The position numbers and the translations under genes are program-made. The notes beneath the pieces are model-generated. The model did not search any database and was not told the origin of the DNA. It saw only the letters and a list, made by a program, of their open reading frames with translations. 64,000 nt of DNA from Candidatus Binatota bacterium. Its GTDB lineage: Bacteria > Desulfobacterota > Binatia > UBA1149. Each line of letters begins with the position of its first letter. Position 1 is the first letter of the stretch. The stretch spans positions 1 through 64,000 of the forward strand of contig DUBO01000023.1 in the NCBI GenBank assembly GCA_012960245.1, in the 5' to 3' direction. Positions 26,530 through 35,115 of this stretch are shown here, one piece after another.

Positions 26530-28740
26530 TTGACCACACACAACCGAACCGGGAGCAGTAGCGCCAACATCGCCCTGCTCACCTTCAGCCTGGCCACCTT
26601 TACCCTGGCCACCTTTACCGCGTCCTGCTCGCTGCTGCCCGGGGCCCTGCAGCCGGCGGGTTCGACAGAGGCAGACAGGAGCGGCGGCCCCCTGCCCGAC
26701 TCCGAGCCAGCGGCGGCTCGCCACATTGCCGCCGTGACCCGTACGATGAACGCGCAGCGCATAGCCGCGGCCGACTCCGAACCCTACAACTGGCTGGCGC
26801 ACGGACGCAGCAACTCCGAGCAACGCTACTCTCCGCTGGCGCAGGTCAACCGCGACAACGTAGAGCGCCTGGGCCTGTCCTGGTCCTACGACACCATGAC
26901 CACGCACGGGCTGGAGGCCAGCCCCATCGTTATAGACGGCGTGATGTATACCACCGGCGCGTGGAGCGTCGTGTACGCACTCGACGCAGCGACCGGGCGC
27001 GAGCTGTGGGTCTACGATCCCGAGGTGCCACGGCAGTGGAGCCGGCGCGGCTGCTGCGACGTCGTCAACCGCGGCGTGGCGGTATGGAAGGGTCGTGTAT
27101 ACCTGGGCACCTACGACGGCCGCCTGATCGCGCTCGACGCGGTGACCGGCGAGGTGGACTGGGAGGTCAACACCATCGACCGCTCGCGCCCCTACACCAT
27201 CACCGGCGCGCCACGCATCGTTAAGGGACGCGTTATCATCGGCAACGGTGGCGCCGAGTTCGGCGTGCGCGGATACATAAGCGCCTACAGCGCGCGCAGC
27301 GGCAAACTCGACTGGCGCTTTTACACCGTGCCGGGGGACCCCTCGCTGCCTTTTGAACACCGCGAACTCGAAGAAGCGGCCGGGACCTGGGACGTGGCGG
27401 GCAAGTGGTGGGAGACGGGCGGCGGCGGCACGGCCTGGGACTCGATGGCCTGGGACCCCGAACTCGACCTGCTCTACGTGGGCACGGGTAACGGTTCGCC
27501 CTGGAACCGCGCCCACCGTAGCCCCGGCGGCGGCGACAACCTCTACCTGTCGTCCATACTCGCGCTCGACCCCGACACCGGCCGCCTGGCCTGGCACTAC
27601 CAGACCACCCCCGGCGACAACTGGGATTTCACCGCCACCCAGCACCTCATACTGGCCGAGCTCGAGCTGGACGGCCGCGAGCGCAAGGTCATCATGCAGG
27701 CGCCCAAGAATGGTTTTTTCTACGTTCTCGACCGCGCCACAGGCGAGTTGCTGCGCGCCGACGCCTACGTGGAGACCACCTGGGCCTCGCACGTGGACAT
27801 GGCCACCGGCCGGCCGGTGGAAGACCCCGAGTTCGATTTCACCGACGACTGGAAGCTCGTGCTGCCCGCGCCGACCGGCGGCCACAACTGGCAACCGATG
27901 GCCTTCAGCCCCGACACCGGGCTGGTGTACATACCGGCCATCGAGAACCCGGGACTGTATCTCAACGAAGATGAATACCGCCACAGCCCCGGTGCCTGGA
28001 ACCTGGGCATGGACCTCGGCCGCTACGCCGAGATACTGCACGAGGTGGGATTTTCGCCGGTATCAAGCGGCTACCTCAAGGCCTGGGACCCCGTGGCCGG
28101 TCGCGAACGCTGGAGCGTTGAGATGCCCAACTTCTGGAACGGCGGCGTGCTGGCGACCGCCGGCGGGTTGGTGTTTCACGGCACAGGCGACGGCCGCTTC
28201 GCCGCCTACGACGCCGAGGCCGGCCGCAAGCTATGGGAAGTGCCGGTGATGACCGGCATCATCGCACCGCCGGTGACCTACGCCGTTGACGGTGTGCAGT
28301 ACGTGGCGGTTATGGCCGGCTGGGGAGGCGTGGGCGTGCCCTCCGGCGACGCGCGCAGCTCCATAGTGCCCGAGTACGGCAACGACGGCCGCCTCCTGGT
28401 GTTCAGGTTGGACGGACCCGGGCAGGTGACCATTCCCGCCAGGCTCGACATATCGATACCCGAGCCACCGGCCATGGACTACGACCAGGCCGACCTCGCG
28501 CTGGGATCACGGCTTTACATGGAGCGCTGCAATTTCTGCCACGGACCGCTGGGATTCAGCACGGGCGTGGTACCCGACCTCAGGCGAATGGATGCCTCGG
28601 TACACGAAATATTCGAAGACGTGGTGCTGCGCGGCGCGCGCCTGGCCGGCGGTATGCCGAGCTTCGAAGACGTGCTCGACGAAAAAGACGTGCGCGCCAT
28701 CCACGCCTACGTCATTGAACAGGCCCGCACAACGCGCTGA
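26530..28740 (+). CDS. PQQ-dependent quinohemoprotein alcohol dehydrogenase, lipoprotein
   Basis: About 736 residues from a TTG at 26530, preferred because GAAGGGGAGA lies nine bases upstream and the protein then begins with a lipoprotein signal (TFSLATFTLATFTASC). The eight-blade propeller has YNWLAHGRSNSEQRYSPL, vicinal cysteines in SRRGCCDVVNRGVA, GTGNGSPWN and PGDNWDFTATQHLIL with the catalytic Asp. The residue two past that Asp is Thr, so it looks calcium-type, not lanthanide-type. A C-terminal cytochrome c domain has C667-N-F-C670-H671 and a candidate distal Met709. It oxidises primary or secondary alcohols in the periplasm and passes electrons on through its own heme. Confidence 0.93.
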   Translation: MTTHNRTGSSSANIALLTFSLATFTLATFTASCSLLPGALQPAGSTEADRSGGPLPDSEPAAARHIAAVTRTMNAQRIAAADSEPYNWLAHGRSNSEQRYSPLAQVNRDNVERLGLSWSYDTMTTHGLEASPIVIDGVMYTTGAWSVVYALDAATGRELWVYDPEVPRQWSRRGCCDVVNRGVAVWKGRVYLGTYDGRLIALDAVTGEVDWEVNTIDRSRPYTITGAPRIVKGRVIIGNGGAEFGVRGYISAYSARSGKLDWRFYTVPGDPSLPFEHRELEEAAGTWDVAGKWWETGGGGTAWDSMAWDPELDLLYVGTGNGSPWNRAHRSPGGGDNLYLSSILALDPDTGRLAWHYQTTPGDNWDFTATQHLILAELELDGRERKVIMQAPKNGFFYVLDRATGELLRADAYVETTWASHVDMATGRPVEDPEFDFTDDWKLVLPAPTGGHNWQPMAFSPDTGLVYIPAIENPGLYLNEDEYRHSPGAWNLGMDLGRYAEILHEVGFSPVSSGYLKAWDPVAGRERWSVEMPNFWNGGVLATAGGLVFHGTGDGRFAAYDAEAGRKLWEVPVMTGIIAPPVTYAVDGVQYVAVMAGWGGVGVPSGDARSSIVPEYGNDGRLLVFRLDGPGQVTIPARLDISIPEPPAMDYDQADLALGSRLYMERCNFCHGPLGFSTGVVPDLRRMDASVHEIFEDVVLRGARLAGGMPSFEDVLDEKDVRAIHAYVIEQARTTR
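26581..26625. repeat. 15-bp tandem repeat in the PQQ dehydrogenase signal peptide
   Basis: Three consecutive 15-base units (accttcagcctggcc, acctttaccctggcc, acctttaccgcgtcc) encode TFSLA, TFTLA and TFTAS. Together they make the hydrophobic core of the export signal, so copy number would directly set its length. Confidence 0.85.
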
Positions 28741-28797
28741 GCTTTCGCGGACGCGGCGCGATAGCCGCCACGCCACGGCACCCGCTTTCCAGCTCGC

Positions 28798-29520
28798 TCA
28801 GTGCCGGCGACTGGGCGCGAGCTTGGACATGAGCCACTGGCGCACCGTGTTGGGACCGAGAAGGTCGCGCTCGTAGTAGTCGAGCAGGTCGTTGTACGGC
28901 ACTTCACCGTTGAACAGGTCCTCGCGACGTCCAAAGCTGCGCTCGGGGTCGAGCTCCTTCACGACCCGCGCCGGGTTGCCGGCCGCTACCGAGTTGGCTG
29001 GTATGTCGTGCGTAACCACCGCGCCGGCACCGACGATGCTGTTCTCGCCTATGGTGACGCCCTTGCAAACGATGGAACTGTCGCCCAGCCACACGTTGTC
29101 TTCGAGCAGCACGCGCTCGCTGGCGCCGGGTGCGCTGTTGCGGTCGTAGAGGTCGTGCCAGTCGGCGTCGGTTATGTAGCTCTTGCTCGCCAGCAGGCAG
29201 TTGCGGCCGATGGTCACGTTGCTGGCCGAACCTATGCGCACGCCGGGCAGCACCACCGTGTAGTCGCCTATGCTGATCGCGCCGCTGCGCGCTCCGTCGG
29301 TCCACGCGGTCATGTGCACCACCTGGTCGGGTGTGCCCATCAGGTGCACGAACTTGCCCAGGCGTATGTCACTGCCGTTGATATCGAAGCAGCGTGGGTT
29401 GACGAACCAGCAGCCCTCGCCCAGCTCGTCGAACTGGGGGTGCAGGAAGTGCTTGGCCCGAGCTTCGGCCAGCGTGAAGAGCAGCTTCTTAACCAGGTAG
29501 GGTCTGCGGTCGTGTCTCAT
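28798..29520 (-). CDS. Left-handed beta-helix (hexapeptide) acyltransferase
   Basis: 240 residues from ATG 29520. The centre has hexapeptide-repeat coils: IRLGKFVHLMG, GAISIGDYTVVLPGVRIG, VTIGRNCLLASKSYI, VLLEDNVWLGDSSIVCKGV and TIGENSIVGAGAVVTHDIPA, followed by the usual NPARVVKELD closing motif. This pattern is that of trimeric O- or N-acetyltransferases and related enzymes. The C-terminal tail is charged and specific to this protein. Target not known; envelope sugar modification is a common role. Confidence 0.85.
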   Translation of the reverse strand: MRHDRRPYLVKKLLFTLAEARAKHFLHPQFDELGEGCWFVNPRCFDINGSDIRLGKFVHLMGTPDQVVHMTAWTDGARSGAISIGDYTVVLPGVRIGSASNVTIGRNCLLASKSYITDADWHDLYDRNSAPGASERVLLEDNVWLGDSSIVCKGVTIGENSIVGAGAVVTHDIPANSVAAGNPARVVKELDPERSFGRREDLFNGEVPYNDLLDYYERDLLGPNTVRQWLMSKLAPSRRH

Positions 29521-29542
29521 CGGCTTGGGTTGAGGGGGCGTT

Positions 29543-29977
29543 TCAGTCGTCGGCCTGGTCGTTGGCCCGATCTTCGACCAGCGAAAACCCGGTGGTCGAG
29601 GCAAACAGCCACTGGCTGTCGAGCCCCGCCGCCCTGTCGCCGGAGATGCCACTCTGCTCGGCTTTCATAGCCAGCTCTATGAAGCCGCCGCGCGATGGGT
29701 ACTCCACCAGGGCCGCCGCGTCAAAACGTTCGCCGGTGTCGCCTATCACCACCTGGTCAACCTTACCCATCCACAAGAAGCGTCCGCCGCCCGATTCGAC
29801 CAGGCGGCGCATGGACTCGGCGTAGCGCATGTATGCAGACTCGCCCGACTCACCGTCGATGGCCTTGTCGCCGTCGGCCTCGGCTTTGAACCTGAGCAGG
29901 TTGATCATGACCACGGGTGTGTCGCGGTTGTCGGCGAGTAGTTCGCCGAGCTGCTCGTCAGTGGGAACAATGGGCAT
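29543..29977 (-). CDS. DUF1330-family protein
   Basis: 144 residues from ATG 29977 with AGGAGAGA upstream. Ferredoxin-like alpha/beta-barrel pattern: TPVVMINLLRFKAEADGD, YMRYAESMRRLVESGGGRF, VDQVVIGDTGERFDAAALVE and YPSRGGFIELAMKAEQSG, the classic DUF1330 layout. Function of the family is not established. Sits 22 bases upstream of the acyltransferase gene in the same direction. Confidence 0.8.
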   Translation of the reverse strand: MPIVPTDEQLGELLADNRDTPVVMINLLRFKAEADGDKAIDGESGESAYMRYAESMRRLVESGGGRFLWMGKVDQVVIGDTGERFDAAALVEYPSRGGFIELAMKAEQSGISGDRAAGLDSQWLFASTTGFSLVEDRANDQADD

Positions 29978-30089
29978 CGTGAAATCTCTCCTCGGGCAGG
30001 GGCAAGGGCCCCGGACGCCGAAGCCTACACGGCCGCCGCCACGGCGACAAGGGGTGGCAAAAGTGAAAAGGGTACGTCTTCCCGTTCGG

Positions 30090-30587
30090 CTAACGGCCTT
30101 CGACGTAGACCGTGCCGCGGGGCAGCTCTGCGCCGTGGGCAACCCGCCAGGCCACCGGCAACTCGAGCGTGGCGGTGAGCAGCACGCCGACCGCCGCGAA
30201 CGCCATCGCTACCTGTCCCGACAGCGCGTCGAGCGGCAGGCGGGTGACAAACAGCGCGATCATGGCCGCGCTGGCGACGAACCCGCCACAGCTCATCGCC
30301 ATGAACTCGCGCTGGCCGTTGCGCACGCGGTCAAAGCCAAACATGAACACCGCCGTTACGCGGCGCGCCGGGTAGACCACTGCGCCCGCCGCACGCGCGC
30401 CCAGGTAGTGCCCCCACTCGTGGGCCACCACGGCGCACAGCCCGGCCATCACGCCCGCGGCGACCTGCATTGCCGTGCCCGCCGGGTCGGCGGAGGTGTG
30501 GCGGGTGGTCGGTTCTATGATCCACGCGCCCAGTGTCGCCAGCAGCAGGAGCAGGTCACGGACGGCGATCTTGAACGGAAAGTTCAT
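30090..30587 (-). CDS. Small membrane metalloprotease-like protein (HEXXH, site-2-protease-like)
   Basis: 165 residues with about four membrane segments. The second carries AVVAHEWGHYLGARAAG, an HEXXH zinc motif inside the membrane as in M50 site-2 proteases. A later TRLPLDALSG could supply the third ligand Asp (M50 usually LDG). At this length the core would be minimal, with no PDZ or CBS domain. Start ATG 30587; four bases separate it from the upstream DUF3047 gene, so they share a transcript. Protease activity is inference. Confidence 0.6.
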   Translation of the reverse strand: MNFPFKIAVRDLLLLLATLGAWIIEPTTRHTSADPAGTAMQVAAGVMAGLCAVVAHEWGHYLGARAAGAVVYPARRVTAVFMFGFDRVRNGQREFMAMSCGGFVASAAMIALFVTRLPLDALSGQVAMAFAAVGVLLTATLELPVAWRVAHGAELPRGTVYVEGR

Positions 30588-30591
30588 GGCC

Positions 30592-31821
30592 CTACAGTAT
30601 GACTAACTCGCTGTCGCCGTCCAGCTCGTCGCCACCCAACAGGCGGATGCCAGCGTAACTGCAGCGCCCCTCCCCCTTCTGAAACATCGAGTTTGCTATC
30701 AACCACACGCGCGTCACCCGCTCAGGCAGCTCGCCGCCGATGGCGCGGCGGTACTCCTCGGCCAGCACGCACTCCTCGCTCAGCCAGCGGCCCAGCCCCT
30801 CACCGCCCGAGCGCACAACAACGTGGGTCTCTCGATCTTTCCAGGCCGGCAGCGGGCAGTGGTAATGGGTGCCCACGGCCAGGCTCGCGCTCCAGTAAAA
30901 CGTGATGTCGCGGCCGTTGTCGAACTCGACGGCTATACTCATATAGTCGTGCGTGGGCACCGAGTCCTCGGCGTATCGGCAGGGCAGGCTATCGACCTTC
31001 CAGCGCCAGGCCAGGCGGGTGCTGTCTGTGAGAGGCACAGAGGCGGCCTTCTGCAGTATGCCCACGTCGCCCTGGGTGTGGCAGTGGATGACCGGGCCCG
31101 AGGGCGGGGGTTCGTCTGCTGGCGCGGGATTCTCCGCAAGTCCGCTTGCATCCTCCTGCCGGTAGATCTCCCCCGGGCCGAGCTCCCACAGGTAGTGCCA
31201 GCCCTCGGGCACTGGCTGCTCGCTTTGCTGCCGGTCGAGTTCGCCAGCCAGCAATCCACCCACGTCGCCCTGCTCAGCGAGGCGACGCAATCCCTCGACG
31301 ACCGCACAATCCCACTCGATGACGGCCACGCTCACCGAACCCGAGGCCGTGCGATAACGGCGCGGCTCTACACCAAGCCCGCCGTTGATATCCTTCCACC
31401 AACCCGGCCCGACGCCACCCAGGTACAGGCGGCCACCCTCGTCCGACAAAAACGTGCAGGTGTTGCGCTTGCCGCGGGCAATGCGACCGGCCGCGCCCAC
31501 CCTGCGCCACAGGTGAAAGGCCGGTCCAACCCACAGCCCCAGCCCGCGCGACAGCCACACGCGTCCCGACGCCAGCGTGGTGACCTCGGCACCGGCTTCA
31601 AGATCGAGACCGGTGTCGAACCACGGCGGCTCGGTGGCGGGCAGGTCTACGAAGGTCACGCGCTTGACCACCCCCTGCCCGACGCGGTCGATGAGCATCT
31701 GCAGGCTGGTCTCCAACTCGGCGGCCGACAACCACTCGCGCGCTCCGGCACCCGACATCCGACGCCAGAGTTCGCGGGTCGCCAGCACTACGGCGGTGCC
31801 CAGCTGTCGGGCGATGCTCAT
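30592..31821 (-). CDS. DUF3047-like protein
   Basis: 409 residues, no clear signal peptide. The C-terminal half has the beta-sandwich pattern seen in DUF3047 proteins: SGPVIHCHTQGDVGILQKA, RLAWRWKVDSLPC, DYMSIAVEFDNGRDITFYW, HVVVRSGGEGLGRW and RVWLIANSMFQKGEGRCSYA. The N-terminal half (ATEPPWFDTGLDLEAGAEVT, ASGRVWLSRGLGLWVGPAF, TFLSDEGGRLYLGG) resembles a PA-IL-like carbohydrate-binding sandwich. The function of DUF3047 is unknown. Upstream is the SDR gene on the same strand, 24 bases away. Confidence 0.6.
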   Translation of the reverse strand: MSIARQLGTAVVLATRELWRRMSGAGAREWLSAAELETSLQMLIDRVGQGVVKRVTFVDLPATEPPWFDTGLDLEAGAEVTTLASGRVWLSRGLGLWVGPAFHLWRRVGAAGRIARGKRNTCTFLSDEGGRLYLGGVGPGWWKDINGGLGVEPRRYRTASGSVSVAVIEWDCAVVEGLRRLAEQGDVGGLLAGELDRQQSEQPVPEGWHYLWELGPGEIYRQEDASGLAENPAPADEPPPSGPVIHCHTQGDVGILQKAASVPLTDSTRLAWRWKVDSLPCRYAEDSVPTHDYMSIAVEFDNGRDITFYWSASLAVGTHYHCPLPAWKDRETHVVVRSGGEGLGRWLSEECVLAEEYRRAIGGELPERVTRVWLIANSMFQKGEGRCSYAGIRLLGGDELDGDSELVIL

Positions 31822-31844
31822 TGGCTGTTGCTCACTGGCTGTTG
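31817..31844. repeat. 14-bp tandem duplication over the DUF3047 start
   Basis: ctcattggctgttg (31817-31830) and ctcactggctgttg (31831-31844) differ at one base. The first copy contains the DUF3047 start codon on the minus strand, so the duplication fills the short gap to the SDR stop. Confidence 0.8.
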
Positions 31845-31845
31845 C

Positions 31846-32733
31846 TCAGGCGGCGTCGGACAGCATCTGGCGCATGCGCCTGCGCGTGAGACCGGTCACC
31901 AGCCCCGGCAGCAGGCGATCTAACCACCACAGCACCTTCCATTGCCATGGCAGCACGATGATCTCACGGTTGACGGCCACCAGGTCGAGCGCTCGAGGAG
32001 CGAAATCGGCAGGCTCCATGCCACCTAGTTTTGCCTTGGCTTCTTCGCTCAGCATGCCGCTTTCGCCACCGAGCATGCGGCCGTACCTGCCGCCTTCGAG
32101 TATGGGCGTGCGTATAAAGCCAGGGCAGAACGCCCCCACGCGCACGCCGTGTTCGGCGGCCTCCACGCGCAACGCGCGCGTGATGCCCACCACCGCGTGC
32201 TTGGCGGCCGCGTAGGACACCAGGCCCGGACAGGCCGTGAGCCCGGCTATCGATGCCGTGTTGACTATATGGCCAAAGCCCTGCTCCACCATGCGCGGGT
32301 AGGCTGCCTGTATGCCGTGCACCACGCCCATCAAGTTGACGTCTATCATGTAGCGCCAGTCTTCGGTCGAGTGCTCCAGGGCCGGGCCGCCGATACCAAT
32401 GCCGGCGTTGTTGAACAGGTAGTCCACCCGCCCGTGGCTGGCCGCCGTGTCGGCCAGCAAGCGGTCAAAGGCCTCGGCATCGCGAACGTCGAGTTCCACC
32501 GATTCGGCTGTGTCGTCGCCGGTTGAAGCGCCGGCCGCGGCGTTGATCGAGGCTGCCACCGCCGCTGCCTCTTCTACCTGCCGGTCGGCCAGCACCACGG
32601 TAGCCCCGCGACGCGCCAGCTCACGGGCCAACGCCTCGCCTATGCCCGAGGCGGCTCCGGTCACGACCGCCACCGCACCGTCAAATATCCTCAGCCCCTC
32701 GGTCGCTCTTCCGCTATCTGCTTCTTGTCCCAT
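31846..32733 (-). CDS. Short-chain dehydrogenase/reductase
   Basis: 295 residues. Classical SDR: cofactor motif TGAASGIG near residue 25, LFNNAGIGIGG, active-site SIAGLTACPGLVSYAAAKHA with the YxxxK pair, and CPGFIRTPI. ADRQ after the second strand suggests an acidic residue binding NAD. The C-terminal extension MEPADFAPRALDLVAVNR followed by a hydrophobic, basic tail (LPWQWKVLWWLDRLLPGLVT) is common in membrane-associated lipid SDRs. Substrate unknown; likely a hydroxy/keto lipid. Confidence 0.88.
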   Translation of the reverse strand: MGQEADSGRATEGLRIFDGAVAVVTGAASGIGEALARELARRGATVVLADRQVEEAAAVAASINAAAGASTGDDTAESVELDVRDAEAFDRLLADTAASHGRVDYLFNNAGIGIGGPALEHSTEDWRYMIDVNLMGVVHGIQAAYPRMVEQGFGHIVNTASIAGLTACPGLVSYAAAKHAVVGITRALRVEAAEHGVRVGAFCPGFIRTPILEGGRYGRMLGGESGMLSEEAKAKLGGMEPADFAPRALDLVAVNREIIVLPWQWKVLWWLDRLLPGLVTGLTRRRMRQMLSDAA

Positions 32734-32855
32734 GACCGGCGGTATATGCCGGAAACATGGCTTTTCCTACCCGCTTTCCATCCACCGACCCCCGGCCACC
32801 GCGTCGGCCACCTGCTAGCGCAACACCTTCAAGGCCTCGACGCCTTTGCCCAGGG

Positions 32856-33512
32856 TCACCGGCTTCCGGCGGCCAGCTCGGCGGCCAGCACTTGCCTGAG
32901 CTCGGCCAGCGCAGGCTCGGGATCGGTTTCCACCAGTATGGCGTGCATACCCATGCGGCGGGCGGCGTCAATGTTGCCGGCAAAATCGTCGAGAAACACA
33001 GCGCGGGTGGGATCGACACCGCCCAGCTCGGCCAGTGCGTACTCAAACATGGCAGGGTCGGGCTTGCGGACCCCCAGCAGGCAGGAGTCGGCCACGGCGT
33101 CGAAGAGCTCGTCTACAGGAAGCAGGCTCTTCCAGGCGTCGCCGAACTCACGAATGTTGTTGGTAACAAGGGCCGTGTGCAGCCCGGCGGCGCGTACTTC
33201 GCGCACGCAGTCAATGACCACCTGCCTGCCACCGTTGTCGCTGGCCAGGCTGGCGAGCACCGCGAACAGGTCGACCTCCAGTCCGTGCGTGCGGCCGAGC
33301 TCGGAAATCTGGCCGCGCACGGTTTCGAGTTCGGTCTCGCCCCGCTCCAGGCAATGCCAGGGGTGGTCGGTGTCCTCGTGGTAAGGCCCGAAAACGATTT
33401 CCATGAGCAGGCCGGGCGCGGCGCCCATGTCGGCGCCTGCCTTCTCGGCCGCCTCGAAGGGCGAGGGCGTAAACACCCCGCCGAGATCAAACAACACCGC
33501 CTCAAAACCCAT
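32856..33512 (-). CDS. HAD-IA family phosphatase
   Basis: 218 residues from ATG 33512. Motif I AVLFDLGGVF has the nucleophile Asp; the acid/base Asp position two on is Gly (DLGG), as in the HAD domain of soluble epoxide hydrolase and ACAD10. Motif II LVTNNIRE, motif III lysine in GVRKPDP and motif IV AVFLDDFAGNIDAARRMGM are present. Frames open much further upstream to 34232 only because of antisense to the monooxygenase gene. Function uncertain: a small-molecule or sugar phosphatase is possible. Confidence 0.85.
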   Translation of the reverse strand: MGFEAVLFDLGGVFTPSPFEAAEKAGADMGAAPGLLMEIVFGPYHEDTDHPWHCLERGETELETVRGQISELGRTHGLEVDLFAVLASLASDNGGRQVVIDCVREVRAAGLHTALVTNNIREFGDAWKSLLPVDELFDAVADSCLLGVRKPDPAMFEYALAELGGVDPTRAVFLDDFAGNIDAARRMGMHAILVETDPEPALAELRQVLAAELAAGSR

Positions 33513-33608
33513 CCGCCCTTCTACCACCCAACCCCGGAAAGGGGAAAACGGAACCTTCTCGCCCCTTTGACAAGGCGCGCGCGGGACAGCACAACTAACG
33601 GTCGCGTC

Positions 33609-35099
33609 ATGGTCAGCAACAACAACACCGGCGGCGGACAAGCGCGCAACGTGGCCATCATCGGGTCGGGTTTTTCGGGCCTGTGCCTGGGCATCAAGCT
33701 CAAGCGCGCGGGCATCGACGACTTCACCATCTTTGAGAAGTCCGACCGCCTGGGCGGCACCTGGCGCGACAACACCTACCCCGGCGCCTGCTGCGACGTG
33801 CCCTCGGTGTCCTACTCGTTTTCGTTCGAGCAGAAGCTCGACTGGACCCGCCTGTACGCCGGGCACGGCGAGATACTGTCCTACATGGAGCACTGCGCCG
33901 ACAAGTACGGCCTGCGCAAGCACATACAACTGGATACCGAGATCGCCGACGCGCGCTGGGACGAAGACAGCAGCGCGTGGCAGCTCACCGACACCAATGG
34001 CGAGCAGTACTCGGCCGCCGCGCTGGTGTGCGGCACCGGCCAGCTCAACCGCCCCACGACGCCCGACCTGAAGGGCCTGGGCGATTTTGCAGGCGACACC
34101 TTCCACTCGGCCCGCTGGCAACACGACTGCGAGTTGGAGGGCCGCGACGTGGTGGTGGTAGGCAACGCCGCGAGCGCCATACAGTTCATTCCCCGCATAG
34201 CACGCCAGGCGCGCAACGTGACCGTGCTGCAACGCACGCCAAACTGGATGATCCCGCGCAACGACCGCGAGTACACCAAGGCCGAGCTGCAGCGCTTTCG
34301 TCGCTACCCCTGGCTTGCCAGGATCATGCGCTGGTTTACCTGGGCCATGCTCGAAGCGCGCTTTCCTATGTTTTTGCGCAATCGCCTGTTCTCAGCCCAC
34401 GTGGAGCGGCAGGCCCGCCGGCACATGGAAGATAACGTCAACGGCGCCGAGCTCAGGGACGTGCTCGTGCCCGACTACCCCATAGGCGCCAAGCGCCTGC
34501 TGGTGTCGGACGACTACTACCAGTCGCTCAACCGCGACAACGTACACCTGGTGACAGACGTTATAGACCGCGTGGAAAAAGACGCCGTGGTGACCGCCGA
34601 CGGCAAGCGCCACCCGGCCGACGTGCTGGTGATGGCCACCGGCTTTAAGTCCACCGGTTTTTTTGCCCCGATGAACATAGTCGGCCGCGGCGAGGAGTCG
34701 CTCAACGAGCGCTGGGCCGAAACCCCCTGCGCCTACCTGGGCATGACCGTGCCTGGCTTCCCTAACTTTTTTACAATGTACGGCCCCAACACCAACCTCG
34801 GTCACAACTCGATAATCTTCATGATCGAGTGCCAGGCTGGCTACATTGCCTCGTTGATCGACCGCCTGTTCAGCCACGGACTGGCCAGCCTCGAACTCAA
34901 AGGGGGCGTGCTCGAAGCCTGGGACCGGCGCGTGCAGCAGGACCTTGAAAACACCGTCTGGGCAGACGTCGACCGCAGCTGGTACAAGAACGCGGCCGGC
35001 CGCGTGACCAACAACTGGTCGGGCACCACCACGCGCTACTGGTGGCTCACGCGCCGCAGCGACTTCGACCTCTACGACCAGGTGGCGCGCGGGTCATGA
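33609..35099 (+). CDS. Flavin-containing / Baeyer-Villiger-type monooxygenase
   Basis: 496 residues from ATG 33609; the open frame further upstream overlaps the HAD gene and is rejected. FAD-binding GSGFSG at 19-24, EKSDRLGGTWRDNTYPGACCD, the Baeyer-Villiger fingerprint FAGDTFHSARW at 160-170, a second dinucleotide fold VVVVGNAASAIQF, VLQRTPNW and VLVMATGFKST. Uses NADPH and O2 to insert oxygen next to a ketone or oxidise a soft nucleophile; steroids and terpenoids are frequent substrates. First gene of a three-gene plus-strand operon with TIGR03084 and an acyl-CoA dehydrogenase. Confidence 0.93.
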   Translation: MVSNNNTGGGQARNVAIIGSGFSGLCLGIKLKRAGIDDFTIFEKSDRLGGTWRDNTYPGACCDVPSVSYSFSFEQKLDWTRLYAGHGEILSYMEHCADKYGLRKHIQLDTEIADARWDEDSSAWQLTDTNGEQYSAAALVCGTGQLNRPTTPDLKGLGDFAGDTFHSARWQHDCELEGRDVVVVGNAASAIQFIPRIARQARNVTVLQRTPNWMIPRNDREYTKAELQRFRRYPWLARIMRWFTWAMLEARFPMFLRNRLFSAHVERQARRHMEDNVNGAELRDVLVPDYPIGAKRLLVSDDYYQSLNRDNVHLVTDVIDRVEKDAVVTADGKRHPADVLVMATGFKSTGFFAPMNIVGRGEESLNERWAETPCAYLGMTVPGFPNFFTMYGPNTNLGHNSIIFMIECQAGYIASLIDRLFSHGLASLELKGGVLEAWDRRVQQDLENTVWADVDRSWYKNAAGRVTNNWSGTTTRYWWLTRRSDFDLYDQVARGS

Positions 35100-35115
35100 A
35101 CGGGAGATAACTGCG

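Noticed and set aside
26482-28041. 519-codon minus-strand frame opposite the PQQ dehydrogenase
   Set aside because: Antisense shadow of a gene with complete PQQ and heme motifs.
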